64,000 bases of DNA from Sphingomonas faeni (GCF_003053745.1 NZ_QAYE01000001.1:62001-126000); one strand, 5' to 3'. Counted from the first letter of the stretch, positions 16,619 to 25,681 are shown. Made by a program: numbers and translations. Notes: generated from the sequence alone by a model not told the origin.

Positions 16619-18850
16619 ATGGGGAGTGTCGACGTCTCTCAGGGCGCTCTCACGCCGAACGACCGGCGGAACCTCGGTTCGGCCCCTGGGTCGAATTTTG
16701 CCGAGCGCGAAGACTTTTCCGTGCCTGAGGGCGAGGGGGACGAACCGGCGATCGATCTTCGCGCAGTCTGGGCGACGATCTTCCGCAATCGCTACATGAT
16801 GATCGCGATCGTCGGGGTCGCGCTGATGCTCGGCATCGCCTCCGCGTTGCTGATGCCGCGCAAGTACACCGCGCAGTCGAGCATCCAGATCGACCAGCAG
16901 GTCGCGAAGGTTCTCGGCACCGAGGATTCGGAGCCGCAGGTCGCCGGCAGCGATGCCGATCGCTTCCTCCAGACGCAGGCGGACGTGCTCAACAGCCGGG
17001 CGATCGCACGTCGCGTTTCGGACAGCCTCGCGCTGAGTGCGAACGACGACTTCCTCAAGCGGATGACCGGCGCGCGCCAGATCGAGATCAAGCCGGGCGA
17101 TGCCAGCCTTGCCGACCAGGTCGTCGACGTCCTGCAAAAGAACCTGACGATCGACCTTCGCCGCAACTCGCGCGTCGTCCACATCATCTTCACCAGCCGC
17201 GACCCCGCGCTCGCGGCAGAGATCGCCAACAGCTACGCGACCAACTTCATCGAGGGGAATATCCAGCGGAAATTCTCCGCGTCTTCCTATTCCCGCCGGT
17301 TCCTCCAGAACCAGCTCGGCCTCGCCAAGACGCGCCTCGAAGGATCGGAGCGCGACCTGATCGCTTATGCTCGATCGGCGCGGCTGATCGACGCCAGCGC
17401 GGGCGCGCGCCAGCAGGAAGCGGATAACGCGCCGCGGTCGCTCGTCACAGCCAACCTCATCCAGCTCAACGCCGATTCGGCGACATCGGAGGCCAACCGC
17501 CTGCGGACGCGCGCGCGGTGGGAGCAGGCGCGTCGTGCGCCGCTGATGTCGCTGCCCGAAGTGCAGGCGAACGAGGCGGTCCAGCGCCTGTCGCAGAAGC
17601 GCGCCGAGGACATCGCCAGCCTCAGCGAAGTCCGCCGCCGCCTGAAGCCCGACCACCCGGTCGTGATCCAGGCACTTGCCGAGATCGCCACGCTCGACCA
17701 GCAGATCCGCCAGCTCGCGGAGGTGACGCGCAAGTCAATCGAGAACCAGTATCTCACCGCCGAGCGCCAGAACCGCGCGCTCATCCAGCAGGTTACCGCG
17801 CTCCAAGGCGCCACGCTCGCCGAGCAGGGCCGCAGCGTTCGCTACAATATCCTGCGTCGCGAGGTGGATACCAACCGCCAGCTCTATGAGGGCCTGCTCC
17901 AGCGCTACAAGGAAGTCAGCGCCGAGGCGGGGATCACGACCAACAACGTCTCCAGCGTCGATACCGCCGAGCAGCCCCGCCGCCCGACGTCGCCGCGGCC
18001 GCTGCTCAACGTCGCGCTCGCGCTGATCGCCGGGCTCGCGCTGGCGATGCTGTATGCGTTCGGTCGCGACTATCTCGACGATTCGATCCGCGATCCGCAG
18101 GATGTCGAGCAGAAGCTGCACATCCCGCTGCTCGGCGTCGTGCCCGACACGCGGGGCGATTCGCCGCTCGACGCGCTCAACAATCCGAAGTCGGAGATCG
18201 CCGAGGCGTATCACGCGATCCGGACGTCGATCGAACTGTCGTCGAACCAGGGTCCGCCGCGGTCGATCCTCGTCACCGGCAGCAGCAAGTCGGAGGGCAA
18301 GTCGACAACCTCGTTCGCCCTCGCGCGCGACTTCGCCGGGCTCGGCCGCCGCGTCCTGCTGGTCGACGCGGATTTGCGGCGTCCGTCGCTGCACCGCACG
18401 CTGGGGATCACCTTGCCCGAGATCGGCCTTTCGTCGGTCCTTGCGCGGATGACCGAACGCGGCGCGTCGATCCTCCCGACCGCGTTCCCCGGACTCAGCT
18501 TCCTGCCGAGCGGACGTCTGCCACCCGATCCCGCGACGCTGTTCGCGGGGACGGCGATGCAGGATCTGCTGGCCGCGCTGGAGGCGGATTACGACGTCGT
18601 GATCGTCGACGGCCCGCCGGTCCTGGCACTCGCCGATGCGGCGCAGTTGACGGCCGCCGCGCAGGCCACCGTGTTCGTCGCCGAAGCCTCGAGCGCGCAT
18701 TTCGGGCAGGCACGCAACGCCGTGTCCCGCCTGCTCCGCGCCGGCGGCACCGTGATTGGCTGCGTCATGACCAAGTACAACGCCAAGAAGGCGGGCTTCG
18801 GCCAGTCCTACGATTACTACCGCTATCGCTACGACGACGCGTCGAAATAA
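16619..18850 (+). CDS. Wzc/GumC-type polysaccharide co-polymerase with tyrosine autokinase domain (set 2)
   Basis: A 743-residue protein. An N-terminal cytosolic segment (1-58) leads to helix 1 (about 60-78), a Wzz-type periplasmic region with long coiled coils (about 200-430), helix 2 (about 461-480) and a BY-kinase domain. The kinase domain has Walker A GSSKSEGKSTT (about 556-566), Walker A' VLLVDADLRRP and Walker B VVIVDGPP (about 659). The C-terminal tail SYDYYRYRYDD provides the tyrosine cluster. A good AGGAAGAG ribosome site precedes ATG 16619. It is about as divergent from the set 1 kinase as independent family members, so it does not look like a recent duplication. Confidence 0.92.
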   Translation: MGSVDVSQGALTPNDRRNLGSAPGSNFAEREDFSVPEGEGDEPAIDLRAVWATIFRNRYMMIAIVGVALMLGIASALLMPRKYTAQSSIQIDQQVAKVLGTEDSEPQVAGSDADRFLQTQADVLNSRAIARRVSDSLALSANDDFLKRMTGARQIEIKPGDASLADQVVDVLQKNLTIDLRRNSRVVHIIFTSRDPALAAEIANSYATNFIEGNIQRKFSASSYSRRFLQNQLGLAKTRLEGSERDLIAYARSARLIDASAGARQQEADNAPRSLVTANLIQLNADSATSEANRLRTRARWEQARRAPLMSLPEVQANEAVQRLSQKRAEDIASLSEVRRRLKPDHPVVIQALAEIATLDQQIRQLAEVTRKSIENQYLTAERQNRALIQQVTALQGATLAEQGRSVRYNILRREVDTNRQLYEGLLQRYKEVSAEAGITTNNVSSVDTAEQPRRPTSPRPLLNVALALIAGLALAMLYAFGRDYLDDSIRDPQDVEQKLHIPLLGVVPDTRGDSPLDALNNPKSEIAEAYHAIRTSIELSSNQGPPRSILVTGSSKSEGKSTTSFALARDFAGLGRRVLLVDADLRRPSLHRTLGITLPEIGLSSVLARMTERGASILPTAFPGLSFLPSGRLPPDPATLFAGTAMQDLLAALEADYDVVIVDGPPVLALADAAQLTAAAQATVFVAEASSAHFGQARNAVSRLLRAGGTVIGCVMTKYNAKKAGFGQSYDYYRYRYDDASK

Positions 18851-18893
18851 GCCGAACCGCTGCTCTGGCTTGGGCCGGAGTAGCTAGCGCAGG

Positions 18894-19355
18894 TCAGGGT
18901 TTGCCGCTCCGAGCCGTGGCAGGCGGCGTCCCGCCGGGACGCGTGCCGCTACCGCACGCGTAGCGAATCTTCAGCGCGACGACGACGACCGAGGCCGCTT
19001 CGCCCGACAGGTCGGAGGGCTTGTCGCGCAGATAGTCGATGAACGCCTGGCGCAAATCGCCTTGCGGGACATGCCGGGGCACGCAGAATTCGCGCTGGTT
19101 CAGCCACGCCTCGTACGCGCGGACCGTGTCATGCACGCCGGTGATATAGGCAAAGCAATAGGACGCGTCGGCCGGCACGTTGGACAAACAGCGCTGCCGC
19201 AACTGCCCAGCGCTGAACAACCCCCCGGCGAGCGGCCCCGCTGAGGCTTGCGAGCTTGGCGCTTGCGGGGCGGAAGCCTGCGGCACCGGCCCATTCGGTT
19301 TCTGGGACTGGACCAACAGCGGCGCGGCGAGCAGCAGGACGAGGGGCATGACCAT
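18894..19355 (-). CDS. Rap1a/Tai-like small secreted four-cysteine protein (copy 2)
   Basis: A 153-residue protein with a short hydrophobic N-terminus (PLVLLLAAPLLVQ), a Pro/Gln/Ala-rich linker (about 18-45) and a Rap1a-like domain. The domain has cysteines in QRCLSN, SYCFAY, REFCVP and RYACG, and the family DYLRDKP segment. The C-terminal tail is Gly/Pro/Thr-rich. The start is divergent from the SleB-like gene, whose ATG lies about 60 bp away. It is a paralog of the protein at 3828-4151. Together they bracket the export genes on the same strand. Function unknown; immunity activity cannot be assumed. Confidence 0.72.
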   Translation of the reverse strand: MVMPLVLLLAAPLLVQSQKPNGPVPQASAPQAPSSQASAGPLAGGLFSAGQLRQRCLSNVPADASYCFAYITGVHDTVRAYEAWLNQREFCVPRHVPQGDLRQAFIDYLRDKPSDLSGEAASVVVVALKIRYACGSGTRPGGTPPATARSGKP

Positions 19356-19415
19356 GATCGCCCGTCGTTACGCGCTGGCGCGGTGCGCTTCAATTCACTA
19401 ACACCCGACGAAGCA

Positions 19416-20519
19416 ATGGCTCTTCTCGACCTTATTCGGCGACAGGCGCCCGCGTCGCACGAGCCGGCGCCCTTGACGTTGGTCCTCGATCCGAACACGG
19501 TTTCGTCGCTGCCGCCGGTGCGTCGGTTTCACCTCGGCGTGATCGTGCCCGCCCTGCTGGCGCTGATGATGATTGGGGGATCAATCATCGTCGCGGTCGT
19601 CAGCCTCGGGACGCCGCCGGACAAGACGTTCGACGCGACCGGCGGCACGCGCTGGGCGAGCACCGCGCGGATCGAGGCACCGTTCGCGCCCAAGACGATG
19701 CGCCCGCTGACGCCCGAGCAGGCGGTCGCCTGGAACGCCGCCGCGCCGACCGTGGCAAAGCGCGTCGAATCCGCGTCCACCTTCGCGCTGCGGACCGGGA
19801 AGGCGGAGGATTACAGCCGCTCGCTGCAATGCCTGACGATGGCGGTCTATTACGAGGCTGGCAGCGAATCGGACGATGGCGAGCGCGCGGTCGCGCAGGT
19901 CATCCTCAACCGGGTGCGCCATCCCGCCTATCCCAAGACGGTCTGCGGCGTCGTCCTCGACGGATCGCAACGCAGAACCGGCTGCCAGTTCACCTTCGTC
20001 TGCGATGGCGCGCTTGGTCGCTTACCGTCGCAGAAGGGCTGGCTGCGTGCCTCGCGGGTTGCGACATCGGCACTGGGCGGCGCGGTGTTCGCACCGGTCG
20101 GCTGGGCTACGCATTATCACGCCAACTACGTCGTGCCGTATTGGGCATCGAGCCTCGAAAAGGTCGCGGCGATCGGCGCGCACATCTTCTACCGCTGGAA
20201 CGGTCCGGCCGGGCGAGGGGGTGCGTTTCGCGGCGTCTATGCGGGTAACGAACCGGCGATGACGCTGCCCGCCGCGGTGGTCACCCCGACGGCGACGGAC
20301 GCCGCCGCAACGGTGGCCACCGCATCCGGTGCGGTTGCGCCGAGCGAGCGACCCGTCCTCAGCGGGTATCGCGCCAGCCTGCCCGACGATTCTCCGGTGC
20401 CGACCGTCAGCCTTGGCGAGCGGCGGGTGCTGCCGCGTGGTCCCGAAGTCGGCGACACCAGCGCTTCGGCGCCGACTCCAGAGCGCCGCGTCCTGCCGGT
20501 ATCGCCTACCGCCAACTGA
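19416..20519 (+). CDS. SleB-type cell-wall hydrolase (Hydrolase_2), membrane anchored
   Basis: A 367-residue protein. After a short cytosolic segment it has one membrane helix (about 46-66, PALLALMMIGGSIIVAVV). A SleB/Hydrolase_2 domain follows at about 140-265, with the conserved MAVYYEAGSES, LNRVRHPAYP and CQFTFVCDG blocks and a THYHANYVVPYW segment. The C-terminal 100 residues are a low-complexity Ala/Thr/Pro tail with a repeated RRVLP motif. The domain is expected to cleave peptidoglycan glycan strands. ATG 19416 is preferred; GTG 19383 is an alternative. Placement beside EPS export genes fits a role in opening the wall for the assembly or for growth. Confidence 0.85.
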   Translation: MALLDLIRRQAPASHEPAPLTLVLDPNTVSSLPPVRRFHLGVIVPALLALMMIGGSIIVAVVSLGTPPDKTFDATGGTRWASTARIEAPFAPKTMRPLTPEQAVAWNAAAPTVAKRVESASTFALRTGKAEDYSRSLQCLTMAVYYEAGSESDDGERAVAQVILNRVRHPAYPKTVCGVVLDGSQRRTGCQFTFVCDGALGRLPSQKGWLRASRVATSALGGAVFAPVGWATHYHANYVVPYWASSLEKVAAIGAHIFYRWNGPAGRGGAFRGVYAGNEPAMTLPAAVVTPTATDAAATVATASGAVAPSERPVLSGYRASLPDDSPVPTVSLGERRVLPRGPEVGDTSASAPTPERRVLPVSPTAN

Positions 20520-20521
20520 GC

Positions 20522-21676
20522 TCAGGGGGCGACGAGTTCGGCCCTGGACGGGCGCCGTCCGCGCAACGCCGCCGCGATCGGCAGTTCGATCAGCCGCCAG
20601 GACAGCCACCCCACGCCGAAGCACACCATGCAGGCGAGTGCCGCCATCGCGAGCAGCGCCGGTAGGCCGTATGCAACGATCGACACGGTCGCCGACGCGA
20701 ACGCGCCCAGCACGAAGCTGTGCGTGAGATAGATGCTGTAGGACGCGTTGCCGAACGCACGCGAGAAGGCCGCGAACCCATCCGACCGTCGCGTCGCCGC
20801 GGGTGTCGTGAGCACGGTTACGGCCACCGCTCCTGCGATTGCAGCCATTGCGACGATCTGGCTCGGGTCGATAGTGGCGACTCCCAGCGCGGCCACGGCG
20901 ACGACCGCGATGACCGACATCGGCAGCACCGGCAGGCGGTCGCCGATCCGGCGGCGGACGATCGCGATCACGATCCCGATCGCGAAATACCCCATGATCG
21001 GCCGCGTAAAGACATAAGCGGCGACCGATACGCCGACGCGGTCGGGTGGCGCATCGATGCCGGTCCCCGCTGCAACCAGCAACCCAAGTACCGCCAGCAC
21101 TAGGAACGCGCCGCGCCGCGCCAGCACCGCGAGGCCCGCCGCGAACAGCAGGTAGAAGAACATCTCGTAATGCAGCGTCCACCCCAGCTCGTAGATCGGC
21201 TGGATCAAACCGTTGGCGCCGCGGTGGGGGATGAACGCGAACGACAACAGGATTTCGGCCACGTTCGGCAAGCGCGCCGCGACGATGGTCCGTGCGCCCA
21301 TCGCCTGCGCCAGCCAGCCGAACGCCACGATCATCAGCGTCGTCAGGTAATAGAGTGGTGCGACCCGCAGGAAGCGGTTGCGCAGGAAAGACCAGCCCGA
21401 TGGCGGCGGCCGGTCCTCCCGCAGCGCGATATAGACCATGATGAAGCCGCTGATCGCGAAGAAGGTGGCGACGCCGGTCTGGCCGAGCCGAGTCGTGAAA
21501 TCGGGCAGGTCATGGGTAATCGCACCGCGCCGGACGTAGCGCTCCAGCAAATGCTCGACGACGACGCCCGACGCCGCCAGTCCGCGCAGCAGCTGGAGCG
21601 GCGCTATCTGGTCGCGGTCCAGCGCCGCATCGCGCGAGATCAGCCGCGAAACCAGCGGCACGCGCGCGCCAATCAC
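20522..21676 (-). CDS. Acyltransferase family 3 (OafA/YrhL-like) membrane protein
   Basis: A 384-residue polytopic membrane protein with about ten hydrophobic helices. The N-terminal LQLLRGLAASGVVVEH segment carries the conserved Arg and catalytic-type His, and FFAISGFIM follows, as in acetyltransferases that modify polysaccharides. It starts at GTG 21676, overlapping the upstream stop as GTGA. It ends two bases from the convergent SleB-like gene. Last of a three-gene minus-strand operon, it probably adds acetyl or another acyl group to the exopolysaccharide or a cell-surface glycan; the acceptor is not shown by sequence. Confidence 0.88.
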   Translation of the reverse strand: MIGARVPLVSRLISRDAALDRDQIAPLQLLRGLAASGVVVEHLLERYVRRGAITHDLPDFTTRLGQTGVATFFAISGFIMVYIALREDRPPPSGWSFLRNRFLRVAPLYYLTTLMIVAFGWLAQAMGARTIVAARLPNVAEILLSFAFIPHRGANGLIQPIYELGWTLHYEMFFYLLFAAGLAVLARRGAFLVLAVLGLLVAAGTGIDAPPDRVGVSVAAYVFTRPIMGYFAIGIVIAIVRRRIGDRLPVLPMSVIAVVAVAALGVATIDPSQIVAMAAIAGAVAVTVLTTPAATRRSDGFAAFSRAFGNASYSIYLTHSFVLGAFASATVSIVAYGLPALLAMAALACMVCFGVGWLSWRLIELPIAAALRGRRPSRAELVAP

Positions 21677-21969
21677 GCCAGCCGCAGCATGACGATGGTC
21701 GCGTTCAGCGCGAACCCCAGCGCGACGCTCTTGATCATCTCGCGCGGCGTCACCGGCAAATTGGCGTTGATGATCGCCGCCACCAGCGAGGTCGACGCCG
21801 CGAACAGCAGCAGCGACCACCAACTCGGCCAGGTCGCGTTCTTCACATGCGCCCAATCGGTGATCAGCGGCAGCAGCACCATCAGGAAATGCCCGAAGCA
21901 CGCCGCCAGCCAGTGCGACAGGAACCGCGGCAGGCTTTCGCCCAGTTCGAGATGCGGATCACCGCTCAT
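21673..21969 (-). CDS. Small integral membrane protein of the acyltransferase operon
   Basis: A 98-residue hydrophobic protein with three predicted helices (about 15-35, 47-66 and 78-96). ATG 21969 lies inside the 3' end of the upstream gene (11-base overlap), and the stop overlaps the acyltransferase start, so all three genes look translationally coupled. I do not recognise the family. A membrane scaffold or transport role with the acyltransferase is possible. Confidence 0.7.
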   Translation of the reverse strand: MSGDPHLELGESLPRFLSHWLAACFGHFLMVLLPLITDWAHVKNATWPSWWSLLLFAASTSLVAAIINANLPVTPREMIKSVALGFALNATIVMLRLA

Positions 21970-22384
21970 CGACGATGCTCCGTTCGTCCTGTTCGGCATG
22001 CGCGACCAGCGTACCGATCAGAATCTCGTAATAGGCGGCGGCATTCGCCTCGATCTCGTCGTCGGCATCCGCCTGCGTCGCGCCGGCCTGTCCCGCCGCC
22101 GCCCGCGCCGCGCGGATCTGCCATTCGGCCATGTCGCGCCAGGTCGCCACGTCGCGTGCGGCGATCGCCTGTTGCGCAAGGCCGATCAGGATGACGAACG
22201 CGCCCAGCACCGCGACCGCGACCGCGAGGTAATAGCCATGCGCCCAGATCGCGCGCAGCCAAAAGCCGTAGATGACCGTGACGATCACCATGATCAGCGC
22301 CACCAGGCAGATCGCATCGATCAGCCGACCGATCCGCTTGGGCCACCGCGATTGGTTGAGGCCATGGTGAAGGGGGTCGGGCAC
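21959..22384 (-). CDS. Membrane protein with two helices and an acidic helical tail, first gene of the acyltransferase operon
   Basis: A 141-residue protein. Two hydrophobic helices (about 22-44 and 52-70) are followed by a 70-residue Ala/Glu/Asp-rich cytosolic helix (DADDEIEANAAAYYEIL). It starts with GTG 22384. No family was recognised. Coupling to the two downstream genes by overlaps indicates a shared function, likely linked to surface glycan modification. Confidence 0.68.
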   Translation of the reverse strand: MPDPLHHGLNQSRWPKRIGRLIDAICLVALIMVIVTVIYGFWLRAIWAHGYYLAVAVAVLGAFVILIGLAQQAIAARDVATWRDMAEWQIRAARAAAGQAGATQADADDEIEANAAAYYEILIGTLVAHAEQDERSIVDER

Positions 22385-22480
22385 GTCGCAATCCTGTCAG
22401 AGAAGATCCGGATCGGCAACCGACCGGCGGTGCTTGGCAAGCGACGCATTCGATACCCGCGCGCCGCCGGGACGGATCGT

Positions 22481-23587
22481 TCAGATTTGTACAGTCGCGG
22501 ACGATAAGGCGCGGGCTGCGGCGTCCCGCTCGCGATCGGTCAGCGCCAATGCCGTCGCCGCGCCGGTCTTTGCGGACAGGAACGCCGCCTCGACGACCGC
22601 CATCACCGCCAGCGCTTCGATCGGCTCGACCGGATTTTTCGCCGCTCCCCGAACGGCCGCCGCGATGCCCCGATAATAATGGCGCTGGTCGCCGGGTAGC
22701 GCGCGCTGTTCGCGTTGCCCGTTGGCGACGTGGATCACGAGCGGATCGGGATCCTCGCCCCAGTTCGCGTCGCCCGGCCGCATTCCGCTCAGAAGTTGCG
22801 CCTCCTGTCGATCGGCGCATCGCTTCGTCATGCTGCCGGCGGTGCCGTGCACGGTGAAGCGGTCGACGCCGCCCGCGACCAGCATGCTCGCCTGGAGGAT
22901 CACGCGGCGATGGCCATAGGACAGGACGACGTGCGCCCAATCGTCCGTCATCGCACCCGGGCGCTGCGTCGCGATCGATGCCTGAACCGTGTCCGGCAAG
23001 CCGAACAGGAGCAACGCCTGATCGACCAAATGCGGACCGAGATCGTACCAGATGCCGCTGCCCGGCCCCGACCGCTCGCGCCAGCGGTCGCGGACGTCCG
23101 GCCTGAACCGGTCGAAATGCGATTCGAAATGCGTGACGTCGCCGACGATACCTGCGTCGATCGCGGCGCGCACGGTGAGGAAATCGCTGTCCCAGCGCCG
23201 GTTGTGGAAGACGGACAGCAGCACGCCCCGATCTTCCGCCAGCGCGACAAGCCCGCGCGCTTCGTCGAGGTCGAGCGTGAACGGCTTGTCGATCACGACA
23301 TGCTTCCCCGCCGCGATCGCTGCCCTCGCGAGCGGTGCATGCGTCTCGTTCGGCGTCGCGATCACGACGAGGTCTATGTCCTCGGCCCCGATCAGCGCGT
23401 GCGGATCGGCGTGGACCACCATTCCCGAAAAGTCCGCCTGCACCTTGTCGGTATCGCGCGACGACACCGCGCGAAGTTCGAGCCCCGCGACCGACGCTAT
23501 CAACGGGGCATGGAAGGTCTTGCCCGACAACCCGTATCCGATCAGCCCGACGCGTACGGGGCCGGCTTGCTCGTCCGTCATGCTCAT
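22481..23587 (-). CDS. Gfo/Idh/MocA-family NAD(P)-dependent oxidoreductase
   Basis: A 368-residue protein. The N-terminal Rossmann fold shows GLIGYGLSGKTFHAP (14-28) and TPNETHA. The catalytic-type Lys lies in AGKHVVIDKPF (about 92-102). The C-terminal dimerisation/substrate domain contains SHFDRFRPDVRDRWRE and DLGPHLVDQALLLFG. The family acts on sugars, inositols or related polyols. The start is five bases beyond the ccmB stop; a second ATG at 23581 has better spacing from GAGG. It is the last gene of a minus-strand unit with the zincin and ccmAB genes, although no functional link to cytochrome maturation is evident. Confidence 0.9.
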   Translation of the reverse strand: MSMTDEQAGPVRVGLIGYGLSGKTFHAPLIASVAGLELRAVSSRDTDKVQADFSGMVVHADPHALIGAEDIDLVVIATPNETHAPLARAAIAAGKHVVIDKPFTLDLDEARGLVALAEDRGVLLSVFHNRRWDSDFLTVRAAIDAGIVGDVTHFESHFDRFRPDVRDRWRERSGPGSGIWYDLGPHLVDQALLLFGLPDTVQASIATQRPGAMTDDWAHVVLSYGHRRVILQASMLVAGGVDRFTVHGTAGSMTKRCADRQEAQLLSGMRPGDANWGEDPDPLVIHVANGQREQRALPGDQRHYYRGIAAAVRGAAKNPVEPIEALAVMAVVEAAFLSAKTGAATALALTDRERDAAARALSSATVQI

Positions 23588-23591
23588 CGCC

Positions 23592-24233
23592 TCAGTCCAT
23601 GCCCGCGCGGATCGCCGCCGCCGCCAGGAACGGTGCGCCTGCGACGAGCACGAGGCTGACCGCCGCGAGCAATTTCACCGCGCCCGCGCCGCCGGCCGGA
23701 TCGAGCGATCCCGCGCCGAAGATCAGCAACGGGACCGCGAGCGGCAGCATCACGAGGCCCGTCACCGCTCCGCCGCCGCGTACGCCCGCGACCAGCGCGC
23801 TCGTCGCGACCGCGAGTGCGGCAAGGCCGGGCGTGCCGATCAGCAGGCCGATCTCGACGCGGAGCAGCGTGTCGGCCGACAGGTTGAGCAGGGCGGCAGC
23901 GATCACCGCGGCGAGCATCAGCGGCGGGCCGAAGCTCAGCCAGTGCGCGATCGTCTTCGCCAGCGCGACCAGCGCGATCGACATCCCGCGGACGACGAAC
24001 TGGTCGAACACCCCCGCCTCGAGATCGGGACCGACGAGGCGCTCGACCGGCAACAAGGCGGCGAGCAAGGCCGCGGTCCAGATCACGCCGCCGCCGATCC
24101 GCGCGAGCAACGCCGCGTCGGGGCCGATCGCGAACGGGAACAGCGTCGCCACCAGCAGGAAGAACGCGACCACCAATGTCGCGCCACCGCTCGACACGCT
24201 GCGGCGCAGATCGCGGCGGATCAGCGCGATCAC
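23592..24233 (-). CDS. ccmB: Heme exporter subunit CcmB
   Basis: A 213-residue, six-helix inner-membrane protein matching CcmB in length. It has typical features such as the N-terminal cytosolic LIRRDLR, the FDQFVVRGMS segment and the GTPGLAALAVATSAL helix. CcmB is the permease part of the CcmABCD complex that frees holo-CcmE during cytochrome c maturation. GTG 24233 overlaps the ccmA stop (GTGA). ccmC is not adjacent in this window. Confidence 0.92.
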   Translation of the reverse strand: MIALIRRDLRRSVSSGGATLVVAFFLLVATLFPFAIGPDAALLARIGGGVIWTAALLAALLPVERLVGPDLEAGVFDQFVVRGMSIALVALAKTIAHWLSFGPPLMLAAVIAAALLNLSADTLLRVEIGLLIGTPGLAALAVATSALVAGVRGGGAVTGLVMLPLAVPLLIFGAGSLDPAGGAGAVKLLAAVSLVLVAGAPFLAAAAIRAGMD

Positions 24234-24802
24234 CACGCGATTTCCTGCGCGTGGGGAATCGCCAGCGGCAAGTGGGTGGCAACCAGCGCAATGCCGCCGG
24301 TGGCGCGGTGCTCCGCGATCAGCGTTTCCAGTCGGGCGATCGACACTGTGTCGAGCCCGTTGGCGGGTTCGTCGAGCAGCCACACCGGCGCTCCGCTGGC
24401 GGCAACGCGCGCGATCGCCGCGCGGCGGCGTTGCCCGGTCGACAGCAGGCGGACCGGAATGCCCGCGAGCGCGTCGAGATCGAGGGCGGACAGCGCGTGG
24501 GCGATCCGGGTATCGGGGGCGGGCGCAGTGTCCAATGCGGCCCAGAAACGGAGCGCGTCGATGAGCGTGCGGTCCGAGTCGAGCGCACTCGCCTCGGTCA
24601 GCAACGCCTTGTCCGCGTCACAGGTTACGGCGCCTTCGAACGGTGCGAGCAGGCCGGCGGCGATGCGGATCAGGCTCGATTTGCCGACGCCATTGGGGCC
24701 GGTGACGATCGCCGCATCGCCCGGCCCGAGGTCGAACGACACGCCCGAGAACAGCAATCTTCCGCCCCGCATGCACGCAACGTCTCGAAACGCGAGACTC
24801 AC
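24230..24802 (-). CDS. ccmA: Heme exporter ATP-binding subunit CcmA
   Basis: A 190-residue ABC ATPase with Walker A GPNGVGKS (35-42), signature LSTGQRRR (about 124-131) and Walker B VWLLDEP. The short length and the ccmB partner identify CcmA. It drives release of heme-loaded CcmE in cytochrome c biogenesis at the inner membrane. It begins with GTG 24802, which overlaps the stop of the upstream metallopeptidase gene. Confidence 0.93.
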   Translation of the reverse strand: MSLAFRDVACMRGGRLLFSGVSFDLGPGDAAIVTGPNGVGKSSLIRIAAGLLAPFEGAVTCDADKALLTEASALDSDRTLIDALRFWAALDTAPAPDTRIAHALSALDLDALAGIPVRLLSTGQRRRAAIARVAASGAPVWLLDEPANGLDTVSIARLETLIAEHRATGGIALVATHLPLAIPHAQEIAW

Positions 24803-25209
24803 GTCGCGCTATCCTCCAGCGCGTGCATGTCGTCGTCGCTCAGGCCGAAATGATGGCCGATCTCGTGGATCGTCACATGCGCGACGAGATCGTCTAGTCG
24901 GACGCCGGTCTCGATCCATTCCTCCAGGATCGCGCGGCGGTACAGCACGATGCGATCAGGCATCGGCGCGACGTCCATCGACGATTTCTCGCCGAGCGGG
25001 CGGCCGTGATACAGCCCCGACAGGTCGAGCGGATGTTCGAGGCCCAGCGCCGCCAGCGTCTCGTCGTCGGCAAACTCCTCGACCGCGAAGACGATGTCGC
25101 CGAGATGCTCCGCGAACTGCTGCGGCAACTTGGCGATCGTCGCCCGCGCGATCGCCTCGATCGCATCGGCGTCGGGGGCCTCCCCGGATATTGTCGCTTG
25201 CCCGCTCAT
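24799..25209 (-). CDS. Minimal zincin-type metallopeptidase family protein
   Basis: A 136-residue protein with the zinc-binding motif [13 protein letters not shown] (about 117-129) and the preceding [10 protein letters not shown] helix. This is the arrangement of the short possible-zincin/DUF1025-like family often encoded near ccm or unrelated operons in alphaproteobacteria. Two in-frame ATGs (25221 and 25209) are possible. The stop overlaps the ccmA start. The biological substrate of this family is unknown. Confidence 0.85.
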   Translation of the reverse strand: MSGQATISGEAPDADAIEAIARATIAKLPQQFAEHLGDIVFAVEEFADDETLAALGLEHPLDLSGLYHGRPLGEKSSMDVAPMPDRIVLYRRAILEEWIETGVRLDDLVAHVTIHEIGHHFGLSDDDMHALEDSAT

Positions 25210-25257
25210 GCCGCCAGCCATACGCGTCGGCGAACTGTTGCGGCAAGGGAGAGCCCG

Positions 25258-25554
25258 ATGATCGAAGCGCTGAACGATACCGAGCGGGCCGAGGCGCTCG
25301 ATGGGCTCGACGAGTGGGATTACGACGATGCGCGCGACGCGATCACGCGGACGATCGTGTTCGCCGACTTCGTCGAGGCGTTCGGCTTCATGACGCAGGT
25401 CGCGCTGATCGCCGAGCGCGCGAACCACCATCCGGAGTGGAAGAACGTCTGGAACCGCGTGGAAATCCTGCTGACCACGCATGACGCGGGTGGGCTGTCA
25501 CCGCGCGATATCGAGATGGCCGAAGCAATCGACGCGATCGTCGGCGACGCCTGA
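25258..25554 (+). CDS. phhB: 4a-hydroxytetrahydrobiopterin dehydratase (pterin carbinolamine dehydratase)
   Basis: A 98-residue protein of normal family length. The active-site block is [16 protein letters not shown] (55-70), with the two catalytic His residues and the following Asp-His equivalent THDAGG. It recycles pterin cofactor after aromatic hydroxylation and can act as a dimerisation factor. ATG 25258 has AAGGGAG upstream. The gene is divergent from the zincin-ccmAB unit, with 48 bp between starts. A palindromic repeat follows the stop at once. Confidence 0.9.
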   Translation: MIEALNDTERAEALDGLDEWDYDDARDAITRTIVFADFVEAFGFMTQVALIAERANHHPEWKNVWNRVEILLTTHDAGGLSPRDIEMAEAIDAIVGDA

Positions 25555-25569
25555 AGAACTTCTGTCTCG

Positions 25570-25677
25570 CCCCTCCCTGAAAGGGAGGGGTTGGGGTGGG
25601 TAGGCCGGCTTGAGCCACGAAAGGTTCGGGTATGCGGAAGCCGACCCACCCCTGACCCCTCCCTTCCAGGGAGGGGG
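25570..25677. repeat. Palindromic repeat, class C (CCCTCCC-type), copy 1
   Basis: A 108-bp inverted repeat. Its arms carry small hairpins CCCCTCCCTGAAAGGGAGGGG and the complement CCCCTCCCTTCCAGGGAGGGG, joined through GTGGGTAGG/CCGACCCACC stretches to a short centre. Sister copies are at 31511-31618 and 56473-56580. It lies between the convergent phhB and SDR genes and could act as a bidirectional terminator. Confidence 0.85.
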
Positions 25678-25681
25678 ATTT

